Below are positions 1-8,691 of a stretch of DNA of 64,000 nt, piece by piece; positions within the stretch are counted from its first letter, which is position 1, and every line of letters starts with the position of its first letter. The position numbers and the translations under genes were made by a program. Source of the DNA: JAGOEX01 sp964630905 (lineage in GTDB: Bacteria > UBP6 > UBA1177); contig CAZVWR010000003.1 in the NCBI GenBank assembly GCA_964630905.1, positions 1 through 64,000 of the forward strand, written 5' to 3'. The notes under the pieces were generated by a model that saw only the letters and a program-made list of their open reading frames with translations, was not told where the DNA came from and did not search any database.

Positions 1-107
1 AATTTTATTCAACAGATCTATCAGTGGTATTTTATCCACGAACTTCACGAAGCGACATCTTATTGACAACTCATTTAAGCAAGACAAATTCAAACTTCTT
101 GATTAAA

Positions 108-869
108 TTATTGGTCTTTTAATTTAGTAAATGTGTAGGTTTCAATAAATCCATCTGTGTCGTATGCTTCAAGATTGCCATTTGAATTTATCATGTAATA
201 CTCACCGGAATCATTGTCTTTTTCGTAATATCTTATTCCACCTTTTACTTTTTTCTTAATTAGCTTGTTTTCTCCTTTTGAACCGTCTGAATAAGTTGAT
301 TGCATAAAAAGGCCATCCTTTTTTTCAAGAAAGACACACTTCATTTGCAATTGATTATGTAACCACTGTCCAATAACCTTTCCTTCATAATCTGCAGGTT
401 GAGGTTTGAACACTTTTTCCTGTTCTTTTGTAATGCCAAAAATCTGAACTTCAAGTGAAGGCGTAAAATCAGTCCGTGCCCAAGATCCTGCATTCAATAT
501 CATTCCTGGTAACCAATAAGCTATAAATATTTTAGCGGCTTTCTTTTCTTCGAGTGACAATGTTTCTTTTATTTTCAACGCCAATTCTCTTAATTGTTGA
601 TCCGTTATTCTGTTCTGAATTCTAATGTCTAAAGCACGTTTGAAAGGCAACACGCACTCTTTTTTAATAATCTCATATTTAATATTTTGGTCTGACTCTG
701 TTTTCTTTTGCACTTGTTTTTCGGTGGGTTCCTCCTTAATTCTTTCTTTCGGAACAACAGGTTGAGTAACCGATGCATTATCTTCTTTGTCCTTGTTGCA
801 TCCATTAATAAAAAAAGCAATAAATAGCAGCAACACAACAATTTTAAATAGCGCGTTTTTCTTTCTCAT
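108..869 (-). CDS. Predicted lipoprotein of unknown function
   Basis: I do not recognise a family. The 253-residue product starts with Lys/Arg, a hydrophobic segment and a lipobox-like FINGC around residue 24, so it is probably lipidated and held in the envelope. A Lys/Glu-rich linker follows. The C-terminus is rich in Tyr, Gly and Asp (around DNDSGEYYMINSNG), like the beta-hairpin repeats of MORN-type or antitoxin-like lipoproteins, but I cannot assign a repeat family. I chose the ATG at 869, because GAGG sits 9 bases upstream. A TTG at 884 would add five residues but has no ribosome site. It is the last gene of the minus-strand run at this edge. Confidence 0.7.
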   Translation of the reverse strand: MRKKNALFKIVVLLLFIAFFINGCNKDKEDNASVTQPVVPKERIKEEPTEKQVQKKTESDQNIKYEIIKKECVLPFKRALDIRIQNRITDQQLRELALKIKETLSLEEKKAAKIFIAYWLPGMILNAGSWARTDFTPSLEVQIFGITKEQEKVFKPQPADYEGKVIGQWLHNQLQMKCVFLEKKDGLFMQSTYSDGSKGENKLIKKKVKGGIRYYEKDNDSGEYYMINSNGNLEAYDTDGFIETYTFTKLKDQ

Positions 870-898
870 CGCTGACAACCTCAATTAATGTTTTAAAA

Positions 899-1141
899 TT
901 ATCCTTTCAACAGATTTTCAACAGAGATATCTTCGTCAATTTCTTCCCAATGAATACCTATTCCGCCACCGATAAAACGCCACTTGCTGCGTTGAGTTTC
1001 ATTTGCATCTCTGAGTGAAGGAAAATAATCGAGCGGGATTTCAATTATTCTTCCGTCAATAAGAAAAACGATCAGCATTTCAGATGTGAATGAAATCTTT
1101 TTAGCAACATTCGAAAATGTCTTATTTGTTAAAGTAGCCAT
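899..1141 (-). CDS. DUF2442 family protein
   Basis: The small 80-residue protein ends in the typical DUF2442 pattern: FIGGGIGIHWEEIDEDISVENLL. Members have an N-terminal beta-rich half (here a strand around IVFLIDGRIIEIPL) followed by that conserved tail. The biochemical function is unknown. The gene overlaps the end of the upstream DUF4160 gene by 20 bases and has its own GGAG 7 bases before the ATG. DUF2442 and DUF4160 genes are very often adjacent and have been suggested to form a toxin-antitoxin-like pair; that is only a suggestion. Confidence 0.85.
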   Translation of the reverse strand: MATLTNKTFSNVAKKISFTSEMLIVFLIDGRIIEIPLDYFPSLRDANETQRSKWRFIGGGIGIHWEEIDEDISVENLLKG

Positions 1142-1370
1142 TCCATTTCTCCTCTATATCATTCTGTTTTTCAAATAATATCTTTTTGATTTCAGTGATT
1201 TCCGACTGATTAAAGCCGATATTTCTTGCTATTGAAACGGGCTTCAACCAGAACTTTGCATAACTTTCGCCTTTTTCAACATGTATATGAAGAGGTTCAT
1301 TGTTTTCATTGCTGAAAAAAAAGAATCTGAATCCATTGTGTCTTAAAACCGTAGGCAAAGAACCCTCCAT
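1122..1370 (-). CDS. DUF4160 family protein
   Basis: The 82-residue protein has the DUF4160 signature: an N-terminal RHNGFRFFFFSNENNEPLHIHV segment (conserved E-P-xHIHV) and a later KFWLKPV strand. The family is small, of unknown activity, and usually encoded next to DUF2442, as here. It is the first gene of a two-gene unit. The predicted promoter at 1389-1416 would start transcription only about a dozen bases before this ATG, and no clear Shine-Dalgarno sequence precedes it, so the message may be nearly leaderless. The downstream gene overlaps it by 20 bases, which suggests coupled expression. Confidence 0.85.
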   Translation of the reverse strand: MEGSLPTVLRHNGFRFFFFSNENNEPLHIHVEKGESYAKFWLKPVSIARNIGFNQSEITEIKKILFEKQNDIEEKWNGYFNK

Positions 1371-1388
1371 TATTAAAATTCATTGAAC

Positions 1389-1416
1389 ATTATAATTTCA
1401 TTGACAGAAATATCAA
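1389..1416 (-). promoter_or_regulatory. Sigma-70-type promoter for DUF4160/DUF2442
   Basis: On the minus strand TTGATA (1411-1416) and TATAAT (1389-1394) are separated by 16 bases, close to consensus. It lies directly upstream of the DUF4160 ATG at 1370. Confidence 0.65.
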
Positions 1417-1426
1417 CTACAACTTC

Positions 1427-1466
1427 AAAAAAAAGGAGTCATACGGGTAAAGAAGCCGTAAGTCTC
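1427..1466 (-). terminator. Rho-independent terminator of the envelope operon
   Basis: On the minus strand an 11-base arm (1456-1466) pairs with 1436-1446, with two mismatches, and is followed by a run of eight T residues (1427-1434). It overlaps the stop codon of the PbgA-like gene, and so ends the long operon that begins near 13112. Confidence 0.7.
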
Positions 1467-3306
1467 AATTAGCCCCTGAAAAAAACCTGTTCATGTCGAT
1501 GGCGAACTGGTCCATCATCCAGTCGAGTTCTTTTGAGAGGGTTTTGTCAGGTCTGTCTTCAAGATCTGTTCTTTTGATGATCCTGAATATATTTTCAGGG
1601 TTTATTGAATCTGTCGTTTTGTTTAAAAAAAGTTTGCCGCGGTTGTTGATAAGCGTTACTTCAGTGCTTCTTCTTGGAAAGTCAAATCCGCCTACTGTGA
1701 TATAGCGGTTTTGCGGAATTTCGCCAAGAAGTGATATTCCGTCAGACCATTTTTTTGTGTCTGATAATGGATTTAAGTAGCTGATAATTGTGGGCAATAT
1801 GTCAACATGGCTTGAAAGTTCGACTTCTTTATGTTCAATCCCCGGAAGACACAGCGCAAAAGGAACCCTGCTTCTGAAATTATTTGATATTTTACCATGA
1901 CCAAGTGCCCCGATATCCCAGAATTCCTCCCCGTGATCTCCTGCAAGAGCAATGATGATTTCTCCAGATTCTATCTTATCTTTGAAATGTTCAAGAAGTT
2001 CGCCTATAAGCGAATCGACATATCCCGCCGCATTGAGATACCTGTTCTTCACTTCGATTTTTCTTTCTTTGAGCGTTGTTCCTTTAAGATAATTAAAATC
2101 GGATTCGATCACGGGAACATGCTTTTCAAATTCGGGAGGATAGTAATAATTGTGATGGGTTGACTGAAAAAATGTAAAATAAAAACGGGGTCTTTTCTCT
2201 TTTTTATCCAGACTCAGCTTTTTTATCCAGTCAACCATTTTTCTATCTTTTTTCCAGCCATTATCAAAAAATTCCTTATATTTGTCAAACTGATCGTACA
2301 GGACATCTGAATGAATGGACATATCTTTGAGGTTTGAAGCGGCTGCACCTATCGTGACATATCCGTTGTTCTTTAATATCCGGATCGGAACAGACCTCGT
2401 TTTTCTGAAATGGAAAGGATAGTAATGATGGATGTTAAGCCCGTAAAGAAACGCAAAAGTGCTGTAAATTGTTGAAAGTTCCGCTGAATGGTGATTGCGG
2501 GAAGTTATGCACTTTTCTTTGGCAAAACTGTATGAAACAGGCATTATTTCAGAGTTGAAAATATCAGCTCTGAGAGATTCCACAAATATCATCAGTATAT
2601 CGGGTTTTTTCTCAATCTTTATGTCTGCAAATGTTTTGTATGGATAGTTAACTTCAAGCTTTTTAAGGTCGGACTGATCTTTTTCAAAAAGGAAAGAGTA
2701 TGTGCCACTAAAAAAAGGAATTGTTTCAACCCCTTCATTTTTTGAGATCTTTTCTGAATTTATTACAAAAAGCAGTAATAAACCTGTAAACAAGACTGCA
2801 AGAGTACAGATAATTAAGTTGCCGGTATATCTAAATATTTTAATATCTAAGAGTTTGAGAGTTAAGAAAGTAATAAATCCGTTTAAAAAAAACACCGCAA
2901 TGAACACCGTAATGAACGCCGCGATGGTATTGGCTTGAAAATGAAGTTCGTTAAAAATGTTCTTCTGAACAAGATTTCCGATCACAAAAGAAGAGTAGAG
3001 ATGCATTCCCGTTGTCACGAAAGTCTGAACATCAATAAAAAGAAAAATGAAAAGAACAGATATAAAAATGGATAAATAATAATTTACAGATTTATGTTTA
3101 AATAATAATATCAATAATATACCGGCAACCCAGATTGAAAGACAGGCAAATGTTACAGCAGCAATGGCCACCCTGAAAATAAAAAGTTTGTCGGGACCCT
3201 GTGTGAGCGACATCAGGTCATTTTGAAAAAAAAGATATAGAATTAAAGCCGCGGCAATGTTAAGAGAGATCAGGATCGACCACGACCTTAGACTTTTTAG
3301 ATACAC
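1465..3306 (-). CDS. PbgA/YejM-like inner-membrane sulfatase-fold protein
   Basis: The 613-residue protein has five predicted membrane helices (about residues 10-30, 42-70, 76-97, 127-150, 163-183) and a periplasmic alkaline-phosphatase/sulfatase-superfamily domain from about 234. The region after helix 3 (IDVQTFVTTGMHLYSSFVIG) resembles the N-terminal domain of E. coli PbgA/YejM/LapC, the LPS-sensing regulator. Unlike E. coli YejM as I recall it, a metal-site-like set is kept: E243, S278/T279 as candidate nucleophile, D457-H458 and H470. It could be an active phosphoethanolamine- or phosphoglycerol-type transferase. The start is GTG, overlapping the upstream TAG as TAGTG. It is the last gene of the lol-bam operon, which supports a role in outer-membrane lipid homeostasis. 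Confidence 0.75.
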   Translation of the reverse strand: MYLKSLRSWSILISLNIAAALILYLFFQNDLMSLTQGPDKLFIFRVAIAAVTFACLSIWVAGILLILLFKHKSVNYYLSIFISVLFIFLFIDVQTFVTTGMHLYSSFVIGNLVQKNIFNELHFQANTIAAFITVFIAVFFLNGFITFLTLKLLDIKIFRYTGNLIICTLAVLFTGLLLLFVINSEKISKNEGVETIPFFSGTYSFLFEKDQSDLKKLEVNYPYKTFADIKIEKKPDILMIFVESLRADIFNSEIMPVSYSFAKEKCITSRNHHSAELSTIYSTFAFLYGLNIHHYYPFHFRKTRSVPIRILKNNGYVTIGAAASNLKDMSIHSDVLYDQFDKYKEFFDNGWKKDRKMVDWIKKLSLDKKEKRPRFYFTFFQSTHHNYYYPPEFEKHVPVIESDFNYLKGTTLKERKIEVKNRYLNAAGYVDSLIGELLEHFKDKIESGEIIIALAGDHGEEFWDIGALGHGKISNNFRSRVPFALCLPGIEHKEVELSSHVDILPTIISYLNPLSDTKKWSDGISLLGEIPQNRYITVGGFDFPRRSTEVTLINNRGKLFLNKTTDSINPENIFRIIKRTDLEDRPDKTLSKELDWMMDQFAIDMNRFFSGAN

Positions 3307-5177
3307 TAATGCGCCTTCTTTATTATAACAGAGTTAAATGCCTTAATAAATTCGGAGTGTTGCTTCGATTTGCTGTTCTTGTTGAAACTCATCTTTTCAG
3401 TGTCTGTCCTGTATTCTATAACTCCGCGGTTAAGCCCTATGAACTGAGGTATTTTCTTTTTTGAGAAAATGCTTTCGCCCCAGTAACCTTCAGGAACTTC
3501 AATATTGAGAAGATGAAGGATGCTCGGAGCAAGATCAAGCTGGCTTGAAAGGATGTTTTTATCATATTCAGGAAGTTTTGCCGGTGTAAAAAATGAAAGA
3601 GGAGTGCGGCCGAGATTGGTGTTTTCAAATCCGGGAACATATTTTACCACATTGTTGTAGGGACAGGCGTGATCAGAGGTCGCAATTATCAGGGTGTCTT
3701 GTGTGAAAAGTCCCCTGTCCTTTATCTTTTTAAGGGTGGCTGCCATGTCAAAATCGTGATTATAAACTGACTGCATAAATCTGTATGCACTGCCGAATTC
3801 TTTATAACTGCCTGGAGTTTCAGGATATTCTGTCTTTCTGAAACCGTATTCAGCCCTTCCGTGAGGAGGGTGTGTATCAATTCCTAAGACTACGACAAAA
3901 AGTTTTTTATCTTTGTATTCTTCAAGGATGTCGACAAGTTTGTTGAGCATTATCCGGTCACTCACTCCCCAGTCATAGATGTGTTCAGCATTTTCAGGAA
4001 ACTGTGAGAAATATTCCCTTGCTATTATCTGCTTAAACCCGAATTTCTGGAAAATGATGTTCTCACCTGCATAATATTTTGAAGCACTTCTTAAAAATAT
4101 TGTTTCAAATCCCTGTTTTTTAAGGACATTTGCAATTGCGTTCTGGTGAAATCCTGCAAGTATCAGATCGTAGTTCGGATGACTGTTCAAAGTTGCAGTA
4201 AGACCCTGAAGAGTGGGGGATCCTGAAGTGTAGAAATTTGTCATCATGTTCGTTATGAATTCATCGCTTTCATAAAACGAGGTAGCCGTTTCAAAAGGTA
4301 TTTTGTCATTGAATTTCTTAAAGAAATCAAGCGATATTGATTCCGATGCAAACCAGACGACCTTGCTGAAAGGTTCGATCTCAAGTTTTTCGTAATTCCT
4401 TTTTCCCACAGGGATCTTGAACTTTGCGGCATCTTTGAGGATCGGTTCTGCGGAATTAAGGATGTTATGGTTTCTTCTGCTCTTTTTCAGCCACACTTCA
4501 TTCACAAAATTTACAAGACTGTTCTTTACCGCATATCGAATCTGTTCGTTTTTGCATCTTAAAATGTAATGGACATTCTTGTCTTCATTTCCTTTGAACT
4601 TTCCATCGTGTTCTTCGCTTTTCCAGATAAGGGCGTCAGTCGGGTCGATAACGATTATCATGCCAAGGAGAACGGAGTATTTTATAAGATCGGAAAATCT
4701 GAAATGAACCGATATTTTCTTAAAAATAAGGAATGCTCCGACAGAGCACCCGACAAAGACAAGTGCCATAAGTATTGAATATATATTGATAAATCCCTTT
4801 ATGGCAAACCAAGTCATAAGATCTATGAAATGTGCTTCAAAAAGGGTGTTACCAAAAAAATATACCGTCATATCCTGCCCGATGAGGTATAGATAGATGA
4901 TCATGAAAATGACTGATGGAAGATTGATGCGGGTCACAAATTTTAAAAGCATTGCAATGATAAGAAAAAGGAGAGAATCAAAAAGAAGCTTCTGAATCAC
5001 TCCAACAATGAGTATGTGGTCGGCAAGGTGGAAATCGTGTTTGTACTGGATGATCGTGAAAAAAACGACCTCAAGCATTAAAAGCGGAATCAAAAGAAGC
5101 AGAGGTCTGGTTTCCGGTAAAGAGACAAAATCTTTAAAAAATCTTTTAAGAAAGATCATCCCTGCTTTTAAAGTCAT
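3306..5177 (-). CDS. Membrane phosphatase/sulfatase-superfamily transferase (LtaS/MdoB type)
   Basis: The 623-residue protein has about five N-terminal membrane helices (up to about residue 180) and a large extracytoplasmic domain. Motifs fit the alkaline-phosphatase superfamily as seen in phosphoglycerol and phosphoethanolamine transferases: VVWFASESISLDFF (metal-binding Glu), TSGSPTLQGLTATL (Thr/Ser nucleophile region) and IIATSDHACPY (Asp-His metal ligands). The substrate cannot be told from sequence; lipid A, a glycan or a glycolipid are all possible. The ATG lies 2 bases after the skp stop codon without an obvious ribosome site, so translation is probably coupled. The next gene overlaps by one base. 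Confidence 0.75.
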   Translation of the reverse strand: MTLKAGMIFLKRFFKDFVSLPETRPLLLLIPLLMLEVVFFTIIQYKHDFHLADHILIVGVIQKLLFDSLLFLIIAMLLKFVTRINLPSVIFMIIYLYLIGQDMTVYFFGNTLFEAHFIDLMTWFAIKGFINIYSILMALVFVGCSVGAFLIFKKISVHFRFSDLIKYSVLLGMIIVIDPTDALIWKSEEHDGKFKGNEDKNVHYILRCKNEQIRYAVKNSLVNFVNEVWLKKSRRNHNILNSAEPILKDAAKFKIPVGKRNYEKLEIEPFSKVVWFASESISLDFFKKFNDKIPFETATSFYESDEFITNMMTNFYTSGSPTLQGLTATLNSHPNYDLILAGFHQNAIANVLKKQGFETIFLRSASKYYAGENIIFQKFGFKQIIAREYFSQFPENAEHIYDWGVSDRIMLNKLVDILEEYKDKKLFVVVLGIDTHPPHGRAEYGFRKTEYPETPGSYKEFGSAYRFMQSVYNHDFDMAATLKKIKDRGLFTQDTLIIATSDHACPYNNVVKYVPGFENTNLGRTPLSFFTPAKLPEYDKNILSSQLDLAPSILHLLNIEVPEGYWGESIFSKKKIPQFIGLNRGVIEYRTDTEKMSFNKNSKSKQHSEFIKAFNSVIIKKAH

Positions 5178-5179
5178 TT

Positions 5180-5671
5180 TTATTTGTTAACTTCAGCAAT
5201 AACCAGTTTTGTTATGTCATATTTGTCATCAATATAAAGAACATGTTCTTTGGCAAGAACTATTTCATATCCTTTCTGAATCGCAACTTTCATCGCCAGC
5301 TTCTTTACCTTTTCAACAAATTCTTCCTGAGCTCTTGCATCCTTTTCGGCAAGCTTCCTCTCTTCTTCCTGAACTGCCTGCTGGAATTCAGCCGCCTTTC
5401 TCTGATATTCTTCAAGCATTGCCGCTTTTGCTTCATCAGTTGCCATCGGACCTTCCTTCTTAGCTTTTTCCTGCAGTTTCATTATTTCGTTCTGCTTTGC
5501 TTTTATGGAATCCTGGCTCTGTTTGTACATAGCTTCCATTTTCTTCTTTTCGGCAGCTATCTCTTTTGAACTTTCCCACACTTTTTTCATGTCTATCCAT
5601 GCAACTTTATTTGCATAGACTGGTGTTACGACCATAAGCAGAAAAAGAGCGATAAATAACTTTGTTTTCAT
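5180..5671 (-). CDS. skp: Periplasmic chaperone Skp/OmpH
   Basis: The 163-residue protein has a cleavable signal peptide (cleavage probably after VYA, residue 20) followed by the OmpH fold: a short strand KVAWIDMKKVW, a long Lys/Glu-rich helical hairpin (about residues 35-125) and a C-terminal KGYEIVLAKEHVLYID strand. Skp holds unfolded outer-membrane proteins in the periplasm and passes them to the BAM complex. Directly upstream is bamA, the usual arrangement. Length and domain order match the family. Confidence 0.9.
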   Translation of the reverse strand: MKTKLFIALFLLMVVTPVYANKVAWIDMKKVWESSKEIAAEKKKMEAMYKQSQDSIKAKQNEIMKLQEKAKKEGPMATDEAKAAMLEEYQRKAAEFQQAVQEEERKLAEKDARAQEEFVEKVKKLAMKVAIQKGYEIVLAKEHVLYIDDKYDITKLVIAEVNK

Positions 5672-5680
5672 AATTCCCTC

Positions 5681-8014
5681 CTAAAAAGAATTCTTTATGT
5701 TAAATTCGAACTGGAACTTCGGATCACCCGGTCTCGGAGTCAGCGGGAAGCCCCACTCGAAAGAGAGCGGTGCAATAGGTGTCACCCATCTTATTCCAAA
5801 CCCTGCACTCCAGAAAAGTCCAAGAGGCAGATCGTATTCATCATATTTCTTTGTGTTGATATAGAACATATTTTCGTTCTTGGCCCATGTGTTACCAACA
5901 TCAAGGAAACCGACAAAATTGAGCCTCATCTGTTTTACTATCGGGATCTCAAGTTCATTGTTCATCACAAACTTCTTGTCTCCGCCGATAACATAAGGAT
6001 AAGTGCTGCTTGTCGGGTCTTTGCCGTCAGTCGGAACATTATAGTTTGTTCCGTTGCCGTCATGTTTAGGCCCGATCGAGAAGAAAGGATATCCTCTGAT
6101 GCTGTACATCCCGCCGAGCCTGAACCTTTCAGCAAATGGAAGAGATTTGTTTTCAAGATGGATGTTGTAACCCATTTCAAGATTGCTCTTGAATACGACA
6201 CCAAGAAAAAGCTCCTGATAGAACCTGAAGTTGAAATCAAGTTTCATAATATCTTCGTCACTGCCGAAAATCTTCGGAGCTATTTCAAGGCTTGCTATTG
6301 AATATATTCCCTTGGTTGCAAACATTCTGTCGTTCCTTGTGTCAACCGAAAGCATGAATTCAAGCGAAGATGCAAAAATATCCCGATAAAGATAATTCAT
6401 CTGATGTTCCGTCTTTCCGCTTATATCAACTTTCTTGAGCCGGTATCCGGTATAAGCCCTGAAATATGTCCAGAACGGCACACCGAAAGTTAGTGAAAAG
6501 CCGTAACTGTTCTGGCTGTAGTCTGCATAGTATTCATAAATGCTTGAGTCATAATTCAAATATCTGTAATAAAACGAAGCACTGAATGAAAGGTCGTAAT
6601 CAAAGAAATAGGGTTCGTAGAAACTTAAACTGATCTCTCTTTTTATCTTACTTGCCTGTCCGGAAAGGCTCAGGTTCTGACCATATCCGAGGAAGTTGTT
6701 CTGATCTATTTTCGCATTAAAGACAAAACTTTCAAAAGTTGAAAAACCTGCACCGACATTGAAAGTTCCGCTCTTTCTTTCTTTAACCGTTACAAGGATT
6801 TTTACAAGATCAGGAGCACTCCCTTCTTTTATTTCGATCTTAACCTCGTCATAAAATCCGGTTCGCTTTATCCTTTCTTCGCTTCTTTTCTGGTTGGTAT
6901 AATTGTAAAGCTCCCCTTCAAATATCACCATTTCACGGCGGATGACTTTGTCACGCGATCTTTCATTCCCTGAAATATCAATTCTTTCAACATTCGCCTT
7001 GTGACCTTTATTTATAACAAAATCGAGATTGACTATGCGGTCTTTATCATTAAGGTCACGGTCAGGATAAATGTTCACAAAAGGATATCCTTCATCTCCG
7101 TACATTGCCTTTATCCTTTCAACATCCCTTATCAAATGGGTGTGCTTATACCATGATCCTTTTTTCTGCGTGAATTTTATCTTAGGGTATTCTCCGCTTT
7201 CCAGAGTGTCTCCGCTTATCTTAAGATCTCCGGCTTTGTAACGCAAACCTTCAGTCACTACGAAAGTGACATAAATATCCTTTTTGTCAGGAGATATTGT
7301 GAGAACAGGTTTGTTGACCTTTACATTGACATATCCTTCGTCGCTGTAAAAATACATTATCCTTGCAACATCCTCTTCAAGCTGCTCTTTTTTATATCCG
7401 CCATCCTGAAAATATGAAAAAAGCCCGTCTTCCTGAGTGTTCAGGTTCGACTTGATGAACTGGTCTGTGAGATTTTTATTGCCGACAATGGTCACTTTCT
7501 TAACTCTGCTCTTTTTGCCCTCATTTATTTTGAACTCAACAGAAACCTCTTTCCTTTCTTCGTTCCTGACAATATCCGCTTCCACTGAGGCCATCAGATA
7601 CCCTTTGTCACGGTAAAGATTTATTATGTTTGTCGTGTTCCTGTTTACTTTGGTGGTATCAAGAAGCTCATTCTTTTTTACAGTCACAACTTCCTTTATA
7701 TCATCAAGATCTATTTTTTTGTTGCCGGTTATTTTCACTTCCTTAATTATCGGAAATTCAACAACTTTAAAAATGAGTGTCTTTTTTTCCTGTGAATAAA
7801 AAACAGATATGTCCTGAAAGATCCCGAGATCAATTACTTCTTTCAAAATTTTGTCTATTTCTTCTTCTGAAAATTCATTTCCTTTGGTGAATGGGCGGGT
7901 GAGAACTGATGTCTCGGTCCTGATATTTCCCTCTACCTGAACATTTTCAACTGTAAGAGCACTTATTTTGCAAAGCAGAAGCAATAAAACGGTAACTATA
8001 AGAAATTTCTTCAT
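5681..8014 (-). CDS. bamA: Outer membrane protein assembly factor BamA
   Basis: The 777-residue protein has a signal peptide (MKKFLIVTVLLLLLCKISA), five predicted POTRA repeats (about residues 20-410) and a C-terminal beta-barrel ending in FEFNIKNSF with a terminal Phe. The barrel contains FRLGGMYSIRGYPFF, equivalent to the conserved VRGF/RGY loop-6 motif. BamA inserts beta-barrel proteins into the outer membrane, so this gene marks the organism as diderm. Its ATG overlaps the lolD stop as ATGA, and skp follows 9 bases after its stop. The order lolC-lolE-lolD-bamA-skp couples lipoprotein sorting and porin assembly in one transcript. Confidence 0.95.
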   Translation of the reverse strand: MKKFLIVTVLLLLLCKISALTVENVQVEGNIRTETSVLTRPFTKGNEFSEEEIDKILKEVIDLGIFQDISVFYSQEKKTLIFKVVEFPIIKEVKITGNKKIDLDDIKEVVTVKKNELLDTTKVNRNTTNIINLYRDKGYLMASVEADIVRNEERKEVSVEFKINEGKKSRVKKVTIVGNKNLTDQFIKSNLNTQEDGLFSYFQDGGYKKEQLEEDVARIMYFYSDEGYVNVKVNKPVLTISPDKKDIYVTFVVTEGLRYKAGDLKISGDTLESGEYPKIKFTQKKGSWYKHTHLIRDVERIKAMYGDEGYPFVNIYPDRDLNDKDRIVNLDFVINKGHKANVERIDISGNERSRDKVIRREMVIFEGELYNYTNQKRSEERIKRTGFYDEVKIEIKEGSAPDLVKILVTVKERKSGTFNVGAGFSTFESFVFNAKIDQNNFLGYGQNLSLSGQASKIKREISLSFYEPYFFDYDLSFSASFYYRYLNYDSSIYEYYADYSQNSYGFSLTFGVPFWTYFRAYTGYRLKKVDISGKTEHQMNYLYRDIFASSLEFMLSVDTRNDRMFATKGIYSIASLEIAPKIFGSDEDIMKLDFNFRFYQELFLGVVFKSNLEMGYNIHLENKSLPFAERFRLGGMYSIRGYPFFSIGPKHDGNGTNYNVPTDGKDPTSSTYPYVIGGDKKFVMNNELEIPIVKQMRLNFVGFLDVGNTWAKNENMFYINTKKYDEYDLPLGLFWSAGFGIRWVTPIAPLSFEWGFPLTPRPGDPKFQFEFNIKNSF

Positions 8015-8691
8015 AAACTCTTAACAACCCCTTCTTTAATTTCAATCATTCTTCCCATATCCGAAGCAAACAATTTGTTGTGGGTAACGAACAAAGTTGT
8101 CAGCTCTCTTTCCTTTGCAACGGAAAGAATGAGCTCTATTATCATTTTTCCTGTCTCATTGTCCAGATTTCCTGTCGGTTCATCCATTAATAAAAGCGAC
8201 GGGTCATTTATCAGTGCCCTCGCAATTGCAACTCTCTGCTGTTCTCCACCTGAAAGCTCAGCCGGTTTGTGGTTCAGTCTTTGAGAAAGTCCAACCCTTT
8301 CAAGCATAGCAGCCGCTTTTTTTAAAGCTTCTTTTTTTGATCTTAAAAGCATGAGCGGTATCGCAACATTTTCAAGAGCGGTGAATTCAGGGAGCAGATG
8401 GTGAAACTGAAAAACTATCCCGATCTCTCTGTTCCTGAAACTGCTTAACTTTGCATCGCCCATTTTAACAGGATCGGTGCCGTTGAATAATATCTTTCCG
8501 CTGTCAGGCCTTTCAAGTGTTGCCATTATGTTCAGAAGTGTCGATTTTCCCGCTCCGCTTTTCCCGGTAAGTGAAAGTCTTTCACCTTTATGCAAAGTGA
8601 GATCGACCCCTTTGAGAACATCAATTCTGTGCCCTTCCACAAAATAGCTTTTTTTGATGTTTTCAAGAACAAGCATTCTGTCATCATTCAT
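8011..8691 (-). CDS. lolD: LolD-type lipoprotein-releasing ABC ATPase
   Basis: The 226-residue protein is a complete ABC ATPase: Walker A GKSGAGKST, Q-loop region VFQFHHLLPEFTALENV, signature LSGGEQQR and Walker B LLMDEPTGNLD. Size and motifs fit the MacB/LolD class. Because it is fused in one operon with two LolC/E permeases, it probably powers release of lipoproteins from the inner membrane towards the outer membrane. It overlaps the upstream permease by 8 bases and bamA by 4. Confidence 0.9.
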   Translation of the reverse strand: MNDDRMLVLENIKKSYFVEGHRIDVLKGVDLTLHKGERLSLTGKSGAGKSTLLNIMATLERPDSGKILFNGTDPVKMGDAKLSSFRNREIGIVFQFHHLLPEFTALENVAIPLMLLRSKKEALKKAAAMLERVGLSQRLNHKPAELSGGEQQRVAIARALINDPSLLLMDEPTGNLDNETGKMIIELILSVAKERELTTLFVTHNKLFASDMGRMIEIKEGVVKSL

